A stretch of 64,000 nt of DNA from Marinomonas arctica (GTDB taxonomy: Bacteria > Pseudomonadota > Gammaproteobacteria > Pseudomonadales > Marinomonadaceae). Where the stretch lies: positions 40,261 through 104,260 of the forward strand of contig NZ_QHJF01000027.1 in the NCBI RefSeq assembly GCF_003259225.1. The letters run 5' to 3'. The notes below the pieces were generated by a model that made no database searches, was not told the DNA's origin, and saw only the letters and a list, made by a program, of their open reading frames with translations. How positions within the stretch are numbered: position 1 is the stretch's first letter; the number at the start of each line of letters is the position of its first letter. Shown piece by piece: positions 1 to 9,499 of the stretch. The translations under genes were made by a program, and so were the position numbers.

Positions 1-3000
1 TGGCTAACGAGAAACCACCCACAATCTCACCTTCCATCGTTTCATGTAAGCGATACGTAGTCGATAGCGCTGCGGCAATCGCCAGATAAAATGGGATTTG
101 ATGCTCACCACCCGAACCGGTTTGAATGCGCTGACTCAATGTGGTTTTCTTATTACCTTCAGCGTCTAAAATGTCCACTTCGAAGTTGTAGAATTTACGA
201 TAGTCTGCAAGATCCTGCTGCTTTTCATCATCCGATATGAGCTCCTGAATGGAAGCAATTGCGCGGATGTGATCCGGGTCATTGCTTAAATGAGGATCAA
301 ATAATCCGCCTACATTGGCTTGATCTTGTGCGCTGAAGCGCTCAACAAGATCCAGAATATCCTTCATATCACCATTCGGATAATAGCGAAATTGGTAAAT
401 TTCTTGGTTAAATGGACGACGTTTCAGACTGTGATTAAGCTCTCGAATAATGTGAGCCACTTGATCAAGAGAGTCTTTCAACTTTGACACGTAATCGGAG
501 CGGAACGTTTCTTCTGCCTCTTTACGAGCCAGCTCAGCTCGCTTGGCGTATTTCGCCAATTCTGTCTCACTCAAGATGTCTATTTGGTAGGACACATAAT
601 GTTCAAACTCTTCAAACTTAGATTCCAAATAGTCTAATTGGACATCGTTGTCTAAGTTAGCATGGTGATATTTACCATAGTGATCTGCGACTTCTTTACG
701 CACTTTTTGATCGAAGCTGCGGGCCTTTTCGTTTGCCTTTTCAGCTCGACTAATTGCTTCCTTATAAATGGCTGCACCATTAACCATGCTGCTTTCTAAT
801 AAGGCATAACGTTCACTGGCGAATTCAGCATCGTATTTTGGATTTGATGTTAAGCGATTTCGCTCCTCATCAAGTGCGGCTAATGCTGAACTCAATTGGC
901 TTTTTTGTGTATTTAATGCGCCAAACTGCTCTGCAATTTGCTGACGTTCGCGGTCCAGCTTCTTACGCTCTAATTCCACATTAGCGATGCGTGATTTAAG
1001 CTCCTCAATACGTTCTTGAAGGTCGGTATCATCGTGCTTTTGTAACTGTAATATTTCTGCTTCAACTGATTCCAGTTCTTGCGCTAAGCGAGTAACCGTA
1101 TGACTTGCGCTGCCAATGCTTTCCGCGTCAAATTGATTATTTGCCATAACGCGACCAAGCAAAGAGTCGGCTTGCTCTAAGCGTTGATCCGCTTTAAGGA
1201 AATTCATCAGCTCGTTACTTAAGCTGGCGAGCTGTGTTTCACGAGATTCACGCATACCTTCTGTATTGATGCCCACCATCATGTGAGGTACAAAACGTAT
1301 GGTAGAGATGGTCCCCGCTAGCTTCAACATCCCATCGGCGGTCATAGCGCTGTCTTCACGCAATAACTCGCGTTCTGTTTCCACAGGTTTAATACCGCCT
1401 AAACGGCGATTTAGATAAGCCTGAGCATGATCGTTGTTGCAACGAATAAAGCGTAATGCAGAGTTGTTATCACCACGATTTAACCAGAGTCGAGTTTGGG
1501 TCGTATCAACAACACGACATCCCATTAACTGACGTCGATGGGCGCGGAATATTCGAATCGACTCCTCTGCGTCTTCGGGCTCTACAATTAATGCTTCACG
1601 CTGAGCGCCAAGATAACCTTCAATCGCATCTTGCCACTTTCTGTCCGTCACTTCGGCTAAGTGGCTCAACGGTGTGGCGGTAATGTTGGCGTCTTTTAAT
1701 AAAGCCATTAAACGTTTTGTATTTTGAGAGAGTGGACTGACGCCACCTTTCAAAGAAGAAACATCAGACTCTAGTTGTTTACACTCATCTTTTAAATTCA
1801 GTATGGTCCGATTTAACTCGGAACGTTGCGCAAATACCTGAGACTTCTCAAGGTCTAGTGTCTCATTAAGCGCAATAAGCTTTTGCGTTAATGGTTTTAA
1901 GTTGCCTTCTACTCGTCCATCTTCAGTAATTAAATGGGTAAAACCAGCAAACTCTTTAACAAGCGTATTGGTTTCTTTAGACAGCAAATCTTCAAAAGAA
2001 CTCAGTGCAGAAAGCAGCAGAGTTAATTGACGTACTTGTAGAATGGCTTTTTGGTCCTGCTGCCCTTGTAGCGTAAGTAACTTTTTACTTTGCTCTAGCT
2101 GCTGTAATTTCAAACCAACATCAGAATGCTCATATTGTTGTTCAAAGCGGAGTAGCTGCGCTTGCAGCTGTTTTAACAGACTGCTTTGCGTAGCAAGTTC
2201 TTCTTCAATCTCTTCTTCGCGCTCTTTTTGGAGCTCGTATTGATCTTGGATGTCATCTTGCTTACTGCCCAGCTCGTCAAAACGCGCTTCGGTGGCAATC
2301 CACTGATAATTGATGGCACTTTGTTCTTGCTGATGCTTTTTTTCACAATCTTGCTGAATCAGTTTTAGGTCATCAATACGCTTAGACACTTCAAGCGTCT
2401 TTGCCTCTAGATGACGATATTCATTCAAAGACTTCTGGTAGGCCCCAACCTGCAAGGGGGCTTCTGCCAGAACGAAATCTTGCACAAAACGAGTTGGTGA
2501 CGCAATTGGCACAAACTTCAGGGCGTTTTTGAAGTTTTTTAGGAAGCTGTCCAGTGTAATAAGATGATCTGGACTTGGGCTGAGTTCTTCAAGGTAACGA
2601 TTAATGTATTGCGTTGCGGATGCACTGCCGGATTTAATGTAGGGGTCTAGGCACACCTTTTTCATCGTTTCTCGTACTTCGATCCAAGGTTTCGCCTTGT
2701 AGCTCTTACCTTCCATCGCATCAATAAAATCCGTTTTTCTGGCACCAAAATTCGACAGTACAAAGCGACCTAGTACATCTTCTTCAGGGGCCGCTAGCGA
2801 TGCACTCAACGCTAACCCCACAGTGGACTCTTTCCCTGTGATGCTGTCTTCAAATACCAAGGCAAGGTAACTGGTCGCATCTTGTCTTGGTTGAGTGCCA
2901 AAGACTTTTGCATTGGCTTGACCTGAATCTATCATCCCTAATATATAAGAACGAATACTGCGTCCGCTGGCTTTACCATCGTTTGCACTGGCGTTGTAAT

Positions 3001-3166
3001 TTAGATGACGCTTACTGGCGCCCGTCAATACAGTTTGGATAGCATCAAGTAAAGACGATTTACCTGAGCCCGTGGGTCCAATAATAGCGGTATTACCACG
3101 AATGCTAATTTCTTCTGCACCAAGTAGGTACCAATTTACTAATACGATTCGATTTAACTTTTTCAT
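1..3166 (-). CDS. mksB: MksB/JetC-like SMC ATPase (partial, C-terminus off the left edge)
   Basis: SMC-type ATPase of a bacterial condensin, the motor of an MksBEF or Wadjet JetABC complex that loads on and extrudes DNA. The frame opens at ATG 3166 and stays open to base 1 (about 1055 residues visible). Walker A (GPTGSGKSS) is at residues 30-38 and the ABC signature SGGEH is at about 1018-1022, so only the Walker B end is missing. The long middle is rich in E, Q, K and L and reads as coiled coil. It starts 9 bases after the mksE stop, as third gene of the unit. Whether it belongs to chromosome-segregation Mks or defence Wadjet depends on whether a JetD-like gene follows, which would lie outside the window. 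Confidence 0.85.
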   Translation of the reverse strand, partial: MKKLNRIVLVNWYLLGAEEISIRGNTAIIGPTGSGKSSLLDAIQTVLTGASKRHLNYNASANDGKASGRSIRSYILGMIDSGQANAKVFGTQPRQDATSYLALVFEDSITGKESTVGLALSASLAAPEEDVLGRFVLSNFGARKTDFIDAMEGKSYKAKPWIEVRETMKKVCLDPYIKSGSASATQYINRYLEELSPSPDHLITLDSFLKNFKNALKFVPIASPTRFVQDFVLAEAPLQVGAYQKSLNEYRHLEAKTLEVSKRIDDLKLIQQDCEKKHQQEQSAINYQWIATEARFDELGSKQDDIQDQYELQKEREEEIEEELATQSSLLKQLQAQLLRFEQQYEHSDVGLKLQQLEQSKKLLTLQGQQDQKAILQVRQLTLLLSALSSFEDLLSKETNTLVKEFAGFTHLITEDGRVEGNLKPLTQKLIALNETLDLEKSQVFAQRSELNRTILNLKDECKQLESDVSSLKGGVSPLSQNTKRLMALLKDANITATPLSHLAEVTDRKWQDAIEGYLGAQREALIVEPEDAEESIRIFRAHRRQLMGCRVVDTTQTRLWLNRGDNNSALRFIRCNNDHAQAYLNRRLGGIKPVETERELLREDSAMTADGMLKLAGTISTIRFVPHMMVGINTEGMRESRETQLASLSNELMNFLKADQRLEQADSLLGRVMANNQFDAESIGSASHTVTRLAQELESVEAEILQLQKHDDTDLQERIEELKSRIANVELERKKLDRERQQIAEQFGALNTQKSQLSSALAALDEERNRLTSNPKYDAEFASERYALLESSMVNGAAIYKEAISRAEKANEKARSFDQKVRKEVADHYGKYHHANLDNDVQLDYLESKFEEFEHYVSYQIDILSETELAKYAKRAELARKEAEETFRSDYVSKLKDSLDQVAHIIRELNHSLKRRPFNQEIYQFRYYPNGDMKDILDLVERFSAQDQANVGGLFDPHLSNDPDHIRAIASIQELISDDEKQQDLADYRKFYNFEVDILDAEGNKKTTLSQRIQTGSGGEHQIPFYLAIAAALSTTYRLHETMEGEIVGGFSLA

Positions 3167-3175
3167 ATTTTGGCC

Positions 3176-3823
3176 CTAGTCTTGATTGGTTTCTTGCGTT
3201 GTTTCTGTTTCAGCATCTGAATCGGCCACTTCGTCTTCATCCGGATCGGTGCCATTAAATGACTCCAATTGCCTTAGGTACGCTTCGGTAACAATGAGTC
3301 TAACCACAGGCGTAATATTGACCATTTGATTTTTGCTGTCTTCTTCATAGGTTTTGCCGCGAATGACGATTCCGTGCCGACTGAATAACGCCAAAATATC
3401 TTTGAAGCGAGTCTCATTCGGAATTTCACGTTTAACCAACTGCACAAAGCGATCTAGAATGGTGTGGGTGTTAGTGGCCACAAAGCCATTATCGACTTCG
3501 AAATTCTCTATTTTTTCTTCATAGATTTGGCGAAGAACAAGCAAAAATAGCGTCTCGTCGGTTTTCAAACGAACAAACGCTTCTTTCTGAATGGGTAAGA
3601 CACCGGCAAGACGCTCATTTTCGTTAATGTAAAGCTTCATCCCTAGGGCATCAAATAGGTTATCGAAGTAATCCTGATAAGATTCTAAAAGCAAATAATG
3701 TTTACGTTGACCGTGCTTGTAGGCGCTGGCAAATTGGTTGGCAATCACGAAATTTGCTGTTTGTTGAAACTCTTGAGCATCTTTGCCGGATTCTTCAACC
3801 ACTTTTTTTAATTCTCTAAGCAT
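3176..3823 (-). CDS. mksE: MksE/JetB-like condensin subunit (DUF4194)
   Basis: Small KITE-type winged-helix subunit that bridges the kleisin and SMC arms in MksBEF/JetABC condensins. It has 215 residues, the usual size for MksE. The N-terminal part is helical, and the C-terminal ~25 residues are an acidic tail full of D, E and T that looks disordered. Its ATG overlaps the mksF stop by one base (TAATG), so the two are translationally coupled, and mksB follows 9 bases later. Assignment rests on size, position between a kleisin-like and an SMC-like gene, and general DUF4194 character; no catalytic motif is expected. Confidence 0.8.
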   Translation of the reverse strand: MLRELKKVVEESGKDAQEFQQTANFVIANQFASAYKHGQRKHYLLLESYQDYFDNLFDALGMKLYINENERLAGVLPIQKEAFVRLKTDETLFLLVLRQIYEEKIENFEVDNGFVATNTHTILDRFVQLVKREIPNETRFKDILALFSRHGIVIRGKTYEEDSKNQMVNITPVVRLIVTEAYLRQLESFNGTDPDEDEVADSDAETETTQETNQD

Positions 3824-5214
3824 TACGCATTGCTCCTACGTACGACAGTAAATTCCCGGCATTCAACAAAATCATGCACGTCTACATATTGATTGGTAAA
3901 CTGGACTTCAAACAAGTCTTCTATTTTTTTAGCGCTTACCCCCAAAGAGCCGACGTAGCGTAAATGGTCAAAGCAAACAAAATCTTCAACGGATTCAATG
4001 GTAAAATCCAGAATATGCTTGCTATTCTCTGCTGCGATTTGCTTGTCTAAGTAGCTCTGCATTTTGGGAATAGTGACCTGACGGGCTTCATGGAAGCGGC
4101 GCTGCTGATCACGCATTTTTATGGCATCGGCAGACACTTCTGATGGTGTCATCACGCGAGGTGGTGGTGGCTCTCGACGTTTCGTTGGTTGTGCCGCAGA
4201 AGCCATGCCGACAAAGCGTGCACCAATCACTTCTTTTAAGACAGGTAATTTCTCGTATTTTGCTATATCCGTAATGATGCCAGCCACTTTGTTGGCCATA
4301 CCAGGTCTAGAGCTGTCCATGTATCGGGCGGTATCGGCAGCGCGTTTTTCTAGACGGTAACGATATTCGTCAATGCGTTCTAGACGTTGCTCTATGTTAC
4401 TAAAGGTTTGAATGATGTCCCGGCAGTCTTTTTCTACCATAGCTTGCGCTTCCGCCATGGTAATCAACTGTTGGTCCACATAGCATTGCGCGACCTGCCC
4501 CATTGTTTCAGGGTTACCTAAAAACTCTTGAGTCAATTCAAGGATTTGACGTCTAAATCGAAATGGGTTGTTGCTGGTCTTGATGGTTTTGTAATCGGCG
4601 ATCAATATCCCTTCTACAAACAAATCAAAGAATCCAGCCACGATTGCTTTCGGATCTCGACTGGCAAAAAGCTCTCTTTGCAAGCTCCGAATGCCCAGCA
4701 ATATCTGATTCAAATGCGCAGAAAAATCCCTTGATGCCTCCGCAGACTGGCGTAATGTGACGCCACGCTCTTTTGGATGCTTCGCCACGGATTCCAAATT
4801 ACTAAGAATACTTAAAACGGTCGCGCCATAATTACGTTTACCATGGCGACTGATTTCAACAAGGGAGCGTAGTAACATAGAGATTTGCGGTGTCATTAGT
4901 ACACTGACACGATACAACTCTTGTTCTTCCACCAGCCACCCCGTATTGACTAAACGATGGTAAATTCTTAGCGCGTAGTCATGAATTGTTTTTGGCGAGT
5001 CAAAGGACTCTTTTTGCTCATCATGCCAAGCGAGGGTGTCTAATTTGTGAAGCGTATCTTCAATCGATTCGATAATCGTTGATTTGTCTTTTATTGGGTC
5101 TTCAGCATGGTCATAAAAAACCTCCGCCAAATCATTCAGTACCGCTTCAATCAATGCCCTATTTGAGCCGCTTAATGCCTGAAATATTTCATCAGGCAAG
5201 TGTCTAAATAGCAT
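3823..5214 (-). CDS. mksF: MksF/JetA-like kleisin subunit of condensin
   Basis: Kleisin-like subunit that closes the SMC ring in MksBEF/Wadjet complexes. It is about 463 residues, matching MksF proteins of pseudomonads. I place the start at ATG 5214 (protein begins MLFRHLPDEIFQ): GGAG lies 8 bases upstream, while an in-frame ATG at 5238 has no ribosome-binding site. The protein is mostly helical, with a middle segment rich in Q and E and a Pro-rich stretch (RREPPPPR) near residue 350. It sits 39 bases downstream of the CbiX-like gene on the same strand and is coupled to mksE. Confidence 0.78.
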   Translation of the reverse strand: MLFRHLPDEIFQALSGSNRALIEAVLNDLAEVFYDHAEDPIKDKSTIIESIEDTLHKLDTLAWHDEQKESFDSPKTIHDYALRIYHRLVNTGWLVEEQELYRVSVLMTPQISMLLRSLVEISRHGKRNYGATVLSILSNLESVAKHPKERGVTLRQSAEASRDFSAHLNQILLGIRSLQRELFASRDPKAIVAGFFDLFVEGILIADYKTIKTSNNPFRFRRQILELTQEFLGNPETMGQVAQCYVDQQLITMAEAQAMVEKDCRDIIQTFSNIEQRLERIDEYRYRLEKRAADTARYMDSSRPGMANKVAGIITDIAKYEKLPVLKEVIGARFVGMASAAQPTKRREPPPPRVMTPSEVSADAIKMRDQQRRFHEARQVTIPKMQSYLDKQIAAENSKHILDFTIESVEDFVCFDHLRYVGSLGVSAKKIEDLFEVQFTNQYVDVHDFVECREFTVVRRSNA

Positions 5215-5253
5215 GCACTCGGCTCCATAAACGATCAAAAACTAATGGCATAT

Positions 5254-5631
5254 TTAGACCTTACCTAAATGATTGGCAATGACGGTTTGCATGGCGTTTT
5301 TCACTAGTACATCATCGCCAATAGGTGGTAATAACTCTATTTGCAAATCATCGGACTGCAGCAATGCTATTTGCGCTGGCACGTCTTGTCGAAGATGACG
5401 TCCCACGGCTAAAAACAAAGGCAATACAGCAATGTGACGGACTTCTTTGCCCAATATATCTATCACATCTTCTAATGAAGGCGCGGTAAGCTCCATATAA
5501 GCTAAACTAACGTTGTTTTCGCCATACGCCTGAGCAACTTGCTGATAGAGTGATTCGAAGGGCTGTTTCCAAAGAGGGTCTGGGCTTCCATGTGCAAGAA
5601 GTATGATGTGATCGTATTCTTTGCGTAGCAT
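5254..5631 (-). CDS. CbiX/SirB-like sirohydrochlorin chelatase family protein
   Basis: Short single-domain class II chelatase of the CbiX/SirB family, which inserts Co or Fe into sirohydrochlorin. At 125 residues it matches the short CbiX type that works as a dimer. Visible motifs are the N-terminal LLAHGSPDP (metal-binding His14 of the family) and the second-His segment LPLFLAVGRHLRQDVP, both classic for the family. It is the first gene of the leftward unit that continues into mksFEB, though a functional link is unlikely. Whether the metal is iron for siroheme or cobalt cannot be told from sequence. Confidence 0.82.
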   Translation of the reverse strand: MLRKEYDHIILLAHGSPDPLWKQPFESLYQQVAQAYGENNVSLAYMELTAPSLEDVIDILGKEVRHIAVLPLFLAVGRHLRQDVPAQIALLQSDDLQIELLPPIGDDVLVKNAMQTVIANHLGKV

Positions 5632-5828
5632 TTTGATACCTAATGTTTCTCGATTCCTCCATTTTAGCCATCCTATCTTAGAAAAAGAAGCTGCATATTA
5701 AAAAACCTTAAAATCTTCTGGCGAAATTGATAAAAAAACGCTCCTTCAAGCGAATTTGTGAAGTTATTGATCCTATTTCTTTTTTTATGCGTACACTAAG
5801 GACCATTGCAATCCACAGGATAAGGTAA

Positions 5829-6713
5829 ATGAAGATTCTATTGTCTGGGGCGACAGGTTTTGTTGGTCAGTATTTAACTAAAGAGCTTCTTAAAAACGAT
5901 CATCAGCTATACGCACTCGTTAAAAAGACGTCGGACACTCGCTTGGATCCAAGCATAGTTCAACTTACATTATCATCGTTACAAACACTGGATGAACAAA
6001 TCGATGTGTTTATCAACTTAGCGGGCGAAAATATTGCTGCACGCCCTTGGACGGCAAAGCGCAAAGAAGCACTCTTTCAAAGCCGTGTTACTTTGACTAA
6101 GCAAGTGCGGTTGTCACTTAAGCATCCTGTCAAACGCCTCATATCCATGTCAGCTGTTGGATTTTATGGCATTTCTCGACATGGCACGTTTACTGAAGAA
6201 ACCATGCCAAAACAAGGGTTTGCCCATGAGCTTTGTCGTGCTTGGGAAGACGCGGCAAATGAGTTTATTGATGACGGAACCCAAGTGGTGGTCTTTCGGT
6301 TAGGCGTCGTATTGGGGAATGGAGGCGCTTTGGAAAAAATGCGCCTGCCTTTTTTATGTGGACTTGGAGGTCCGATTGCGGGCGGGCAGCAGTGGTTTTC
6401 TTGGATACACATCGCCGATGTAATAGGCGCTATTATGGCGGCTATGAGCGATGCATCCTATGAAGGCACGTACAACTTAGTCGCTCCACAGTTTATTACC
6501 CAGAAGCGCTTCTCCCAAGCCTATGCCAGCTCATTAAATCGTCCGGCTGTGTTGCCCACTCCTAGGTGGACACTGAATCTTATTTTTGGAGAGATGGCCT
6601 CTTTATTGACCGAGGGTGCCAAAATCGCCCCTCAAAAATTAGAAAAACGAGGTTTTCGTTTTCAATTTCACAATATTGATGACGCGTTATCGGATATTGC
6701 GAACGGGCGTTAA
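5829..6713 (+). CDS. TIGR01777 family NAD(P)-dependent epimerase (YfcH-like)
   Basis: Extended short-chain dehydrogenase of the TIGR01777/YfcH family; a nucleotide-sugar-epimerase fold whose substrate is unknown. It has 294 residues, the normal length. The N-terminal Rossmann motif GATGFVGQYL is at residues 7-16, NLAGENIAARPW follows near 63, and the YGISRHG segment near 115 marks the active-site region. The C-terminus carries the DUF1731-like end (QKLEKRGFRFQF). An ATG at 5829 follows an AGGATAAGG stretch. It is divergent from the CbiX-like gene and convergent with the zinc-ribbon gene, so it appears monocistronic. Confidence 0.88.
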   Translation: MKILLSGATGFVGQYLTKELLKNDHQLYALVKKTSDTRLDPSIVQLTLSSLQTLDEQIDVFINLAGENIAARPWTAKRKEALFQSRVTLTKQVRLSLKHPVKRLISMSAVGFYGISRHGTFTEETMPKQGFAHELCRAWEDAANEFIDDGTQVVVFRLGVVLGNGGALEKMRLPFLCGLGGPIAGGQQWFSWIHIADVIGAIMAAMSDASYEGTYNLVAPQFITQKRFSQAYASSLNRPAVLPTPRWTLNLIFGEMASLLTEGAKIAPQKLEKRGFRFQFHNIDDALSDIANGR

Positions 6714-6752
6714 ATGGGCCAATAAATAAATGCACCAACAAGCAAAAAAGGG

Positions 6753-7268
6753 TCAACGCCTCTTTTTTAAAACAGGTAACCCTTTTTCATCATTTAATGT
6801 ATTAGTACAAACTGGGTACGTAATACATCCCCAAAAATAGCCGTTTTTGCTCTTTTTTCTCACTAGATAGTGGCCACAAACCCGGCAAGGATATTTTTTT
6901 GTACTTGAAGGAATGCCATTGTCATCTTCAACGGTGACTTTGCATTCAGGGTAATTGGAGCACCCCCAAAAAACATTGTCTTTGAAGCTTTTTTTTCTAA
7001 GAGGCGACTGACAAGCAGGGCAAAAATACCTCTTTGCCCTGACAGGCTTACCGTTTTCGTTATTCGCCGTGTAGTCACAGTTTGGGTAGGATTCACAGCC
7101 CCAAAACTCGCCATTTGCGCCTGTTTTTAACACTAGCAGGCTCTCACATTTTGGGCATCGATAACGAATTTTAGCCGTCTTAATATGGGCATCGTCACCC
7201 TGCTCTAGGAACTCTTGCTCCCAGTTACTTGATGACCCCTTTATTAACTTGCTGTCTTCTTCCTGCAC
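6753..7268 (-). CDS. Topoisomerase-type zinc-ribbon protein (YrdD-like)
   Basis: Stand-alone protein made of three topoisomerase I C-terminal zinc ribbons (zf-C4_Topoisom), a family that binds single-stranded DNA. In 171 residues there are three similar units at about 37-65, 79-108 and 122-150. Each starts with CxxC and ends with the FWGC-x2-YP-x-C pattern typical of the topoisomerase ribbon, giving four zinc cysteines per unit. The only possible start is GTG at 7268, 3 bases after the stop of the upstream gene, so it is the last gene of the hemH unit. The N-terminal ~35 residues are polar and unassigned. Confidence 0.85.
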   Translation of the reverse strand: MQEEDSKLIKGSSSNWEQEFLEQGDDAHIKTAKIRYRCPKCESLLVLKTGANGEFWGCESYPNCDYTANNENGKPVRAKRYFCPACQSPLRKKSFKDNVFWGCSNYPECKVTVEDDNGIPSSTKKYPCRVCGHYLVRKKSKNGYFWGCITYPVCTNTLNDEKGLPVLKKRR

Positions 7269-7271
7269 GCG

Positions 7272-7643
7272 CTACTCTTTATTTTGATCACAAAGCGCAC
7301 TGTCTTCTTTGCAGTCTTCTTGTCCTGCTAGACTTCTAATTTTTGACGCACCTTTTCTGGCACTGTCCGCTGTTGCTTCTCCAGCCTCTTGCAGCTTATC
7401 CCACACAATTACGCCTGTCTCTTTAGCCTCTTTCGATGCCTTACTGCCATACTCAGACGCTTTATTGCCAAACTCTGATGCTTTTTCAGTTGCTGTATCT
7501 GCGATTTCTGACGTGGTTGTTTTGGTTTTTTCCCACATCTTTTGTACGCCATCTTTGGCCTTGTCAAAGCGGCTTTCTTCATCTGCAATCGCAACGCTGG
7601 AAATAAAAATAAGCGAATAAATGACGGCTTTTATCTGTTTCAT
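7272..7643 (-). CDS. Small exported helical protein (apolipoprotein/LEA-like repeats)
   Basis: 123-residue protein with a signal peptide (MKQIKAVIYSLIFISSVAIA, cleavage probably after residue 20) and a mature chain of short amphipathic repeats such as SEFGNKASEYGSKASKEAK. This 11-residue-like periodicity resembles LEA or apolipoprotein helices. Two cysteines lie in the C-terminal tail (DCKEDSALC). No function is recognised; such proteins are usually periplasmic and stress-linked, which is only inference. Its ATG overlaps the stop of the HAD hydrolase gene by one base, so it belongs to the hemH operon. Confidence 0.75.
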   Translation of the reverse strand: MKQIKAVIYSLIFISSVAIADEESRFDKAKDGVQKMWEKTKTTTSEIADTATEKASEFGNKASEYGSKASKEAKETGVIVWDKLQEAGEATADSARKGASKIRSLAGQEDCKEDSALCDQNKE

Positions 7644-8380
7644 TATACAGCCCTCCTGTTATCTAGAGACGGCGTTTTTAACCAATCCATCAGCTGACTG
7701 ATATCACTCAATGTAGGCAAATTACGATAACGCGACAATATCTCATCATTGACTTGTTCATGCTCCCAAGTGCTGTGGTAAGGCACATGAAGCGCTTGGG
7801 CGCCAAGATCAAGAACCGGTAAAATGTCCGATTTCAAAGAATTTCCAATCATCAAAAACCGCTCAACAGGTATCTGATGACGCTGAAGTATTTGCTGATA
7901 AACGGTGGAGGTTTTCTCGCTGACTATTTCAATGGCATCGAAGTAATCCGCTATGCCAGAACGGGCCAATTTACTTTCTTGGTCAAGAAGATCCCCTTTG
8001 GTGATCACCAATAAGCGATACTGTCCTTTTAGTTGCTCTAACACGTTCTTTATATTGGGTAACAACTCAACGGGCGACGCTAGCATGCATTTTGCAAGCT
8101 GAATGATCTCGTGTATTTCATTCCCCGTAATTCGCCCTTCTGTCAGCTCTATGGCTGTCTCTATCATTGAAAGAGTAAAGCCTTTGATGCCATAACCAAA
8201 GTGCTCTAAATTTTTCACTTGAACCTCGCCTAGATGAGAGCGGATGTAAGACTCATCATGATAGGCCAAAAGTAGATGAATAAACGCATCTTGGGCATGA
8301 ATAAAAATATCTTCATTGCGCCAAAGCGTATCGTCGGCATCAAAGGCGATGGTGTCAATTAGTGTGCTATTTAAGATCAT
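7643..8380 (-). CDS. HAD family hydrolase
   Basis: Haloacid-dehalogenase superfamily phosphatase-like hydrolase. Motif I FDADDTLW lies just after the start (first Asp is the nucleophile), motif II is the LLVITKGD segment, and motif III/IV is MIGNSLKSDILPVLDLGA. I place the start at ATG 8380 (MILNSTLIDTIAFDADDTLW), which overlaps the hemH stop by 14 bases; a start at 8410 would lie deeper inside hemH and add ten residues foreign to the family. The substrate is unknown. It is translationally linked to hemH upstream and to the small exported protein downstream. Confidence 0.85.
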   Translation of the reverse strand: MILNSTLIDTIAFDADDTLWRNEDIFIHAQDAFIHLLLAYHDESYIRSHLGEVQVKNLEHFGYGIKGFTLSMIETAIELTEGRITGNEIHEIIQLAKCMLASPVELLPNIKNVLEQLKGQYRLLVITKGDLLDQESKLARSGIADYFDAIEIVSEKTSTVYQQILQRHQIPVERFLMIGNSLKSDILPVLDLGAQALHVPYHSTWEHEQVNDEILSRYRNLPTLSDISQLMDWLKTPSLDNRRAV

Positions 8381-9374
8381 CTGGTGCCCATTGCTTGGTA
8401 TTTTTTTCAATTAAACTCACATAAAGGTCTACTTGATCAGGCGAATCGTTTAATGCAGGTATATAGTCAAATGCCAAACCTCCATTATGTTTAAACTCAT
8501 CGCCTAACTCTAATGTGACCTCTTCCAGTGTTTCAATGCAATCAATGGAAAAAGCAGGACTAATCACATTTATTTTCTTTATCCCCATAGAAGGTAGAGC
8601 CTTCAATGTAACATCGGCGTAGGGCTTTAACCATTCTTCTCGACCAAATCTAGACTGATACACATGCGTCCATTCATGATCTCCTAGCTCAAGCTCTTCG
8701 GCGACCAAACGGCTTGTTGTTTCGCAACGACGCGAATAAGGGTCGCCATTGGTGACATAACGCTTAGGAATGCCATGATAAGAAAACACAAGATGACGCC
8801 GCTCTCCCTGTTTGTCCCATTGTGCGCGTATGGAATTACAAAGTGCTTTGATATACAGAGGATGATCCGCATAATCATGGAGCAACTGTAAGGATGGCCA
8901 GTGTGGGCAGCGCTTCAACGATTTCATCAATCTGTCGTAGGCGGCCGCCGTTGTGGTCGCCGAAAATTGAGGGTACATAGGCATAACAAGGATATTTTTA
9001 ACGCCCTGTTCTCTTAATTTGTTGGCGGCACTTTCAACACTGGGATTACCATAGGTCATTGCCAATTCAACAGGAATAGAGTGTCCAGTTTTTTCAAGCA
9101 AGGCTTTTTTGACATTTTCTTTTAGACGCTGACTGAGTACGAGCAGTGGTGAGCCTTCATCCATCCAGACCTGCTGATACACCTTGGCGACTTTTGGTGG
9201 ACGAAACGTTAATACAATAAGGTTAAGAATGGGTTGCCAAAGTAAAGGATTTAAATCTACAACACGAGAGTCAGACAAAAACTCTCTTAGATAACGGCGA
9301 ACCTCGGCTGTCTGCGGTGCATCCGGTGTCCCTAAATTCATCATCAATACACCATAATCGCTCGTGTTTTTCAT
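8367..9374 (-). CDS. hemH: Ferrochelatase
   Basis: Inserts ferrous iron into protoporphyrin IX, the last step of heme synthesis, at the cytoplasmic face of the membrane. The protein has about 335 residues from ATG 9374 (MKNTSDYGVLMMNLGTPDAP), where the family starts. The frame runs open 156 bases further upstream, but that part is not ferrochelatase-like and crosses the start region of the neighbouring permease. Visible signatures are NLGTP near the N-terminus, VFSYHGIPKRYV with the metal-binding His, and SPAFSIDCIETLEE with the second active-site segment. First gene of a unit with the HAD hydrolase, small exported protein and zinc-ribbon protein. Confidence 0.95.
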   Translation of the reverse strand: MKNTSDYGVLMMNLGTPDAPQTAEVRRYLREFLSDSRVVDLNPLLWQPILNLIVLTFRPPKVAKVYQQVWMDEGSPLLVLSQRLKENVKKALLEKTGHSIPVELAMTYGNPSVESAANKLREQGVKNILVMPMYPQFSATTTAAAYDRLMKSLKRCPHWPSLQLLHDYADHPLYIKALCNSIRAQWDKQGERRHLVFSYHGIPKRYVTNGDPYSRRCETTSRLVAEELELGDHEWTHVYQSRFGREEWLKPYADVTLKALPSMGIKKINVISPAFSIDCIETLEEVTLELGDEFKHNGGLAFDYIPALNDSPDQVDLYVSLIEKNTKQWAPDDLK

Positions 9375-9499
9375 GTCATACCTTTTTGTTTGAAGTCTTG
9401 ACCTATTATATGCCATTTGAGTGTGAAGAATAATGAAAAAACGCGCCATTTTAGAGGCTAGCTTTTCAAATTCTATGTGGCAAATGGCAGTGCTCGTGT

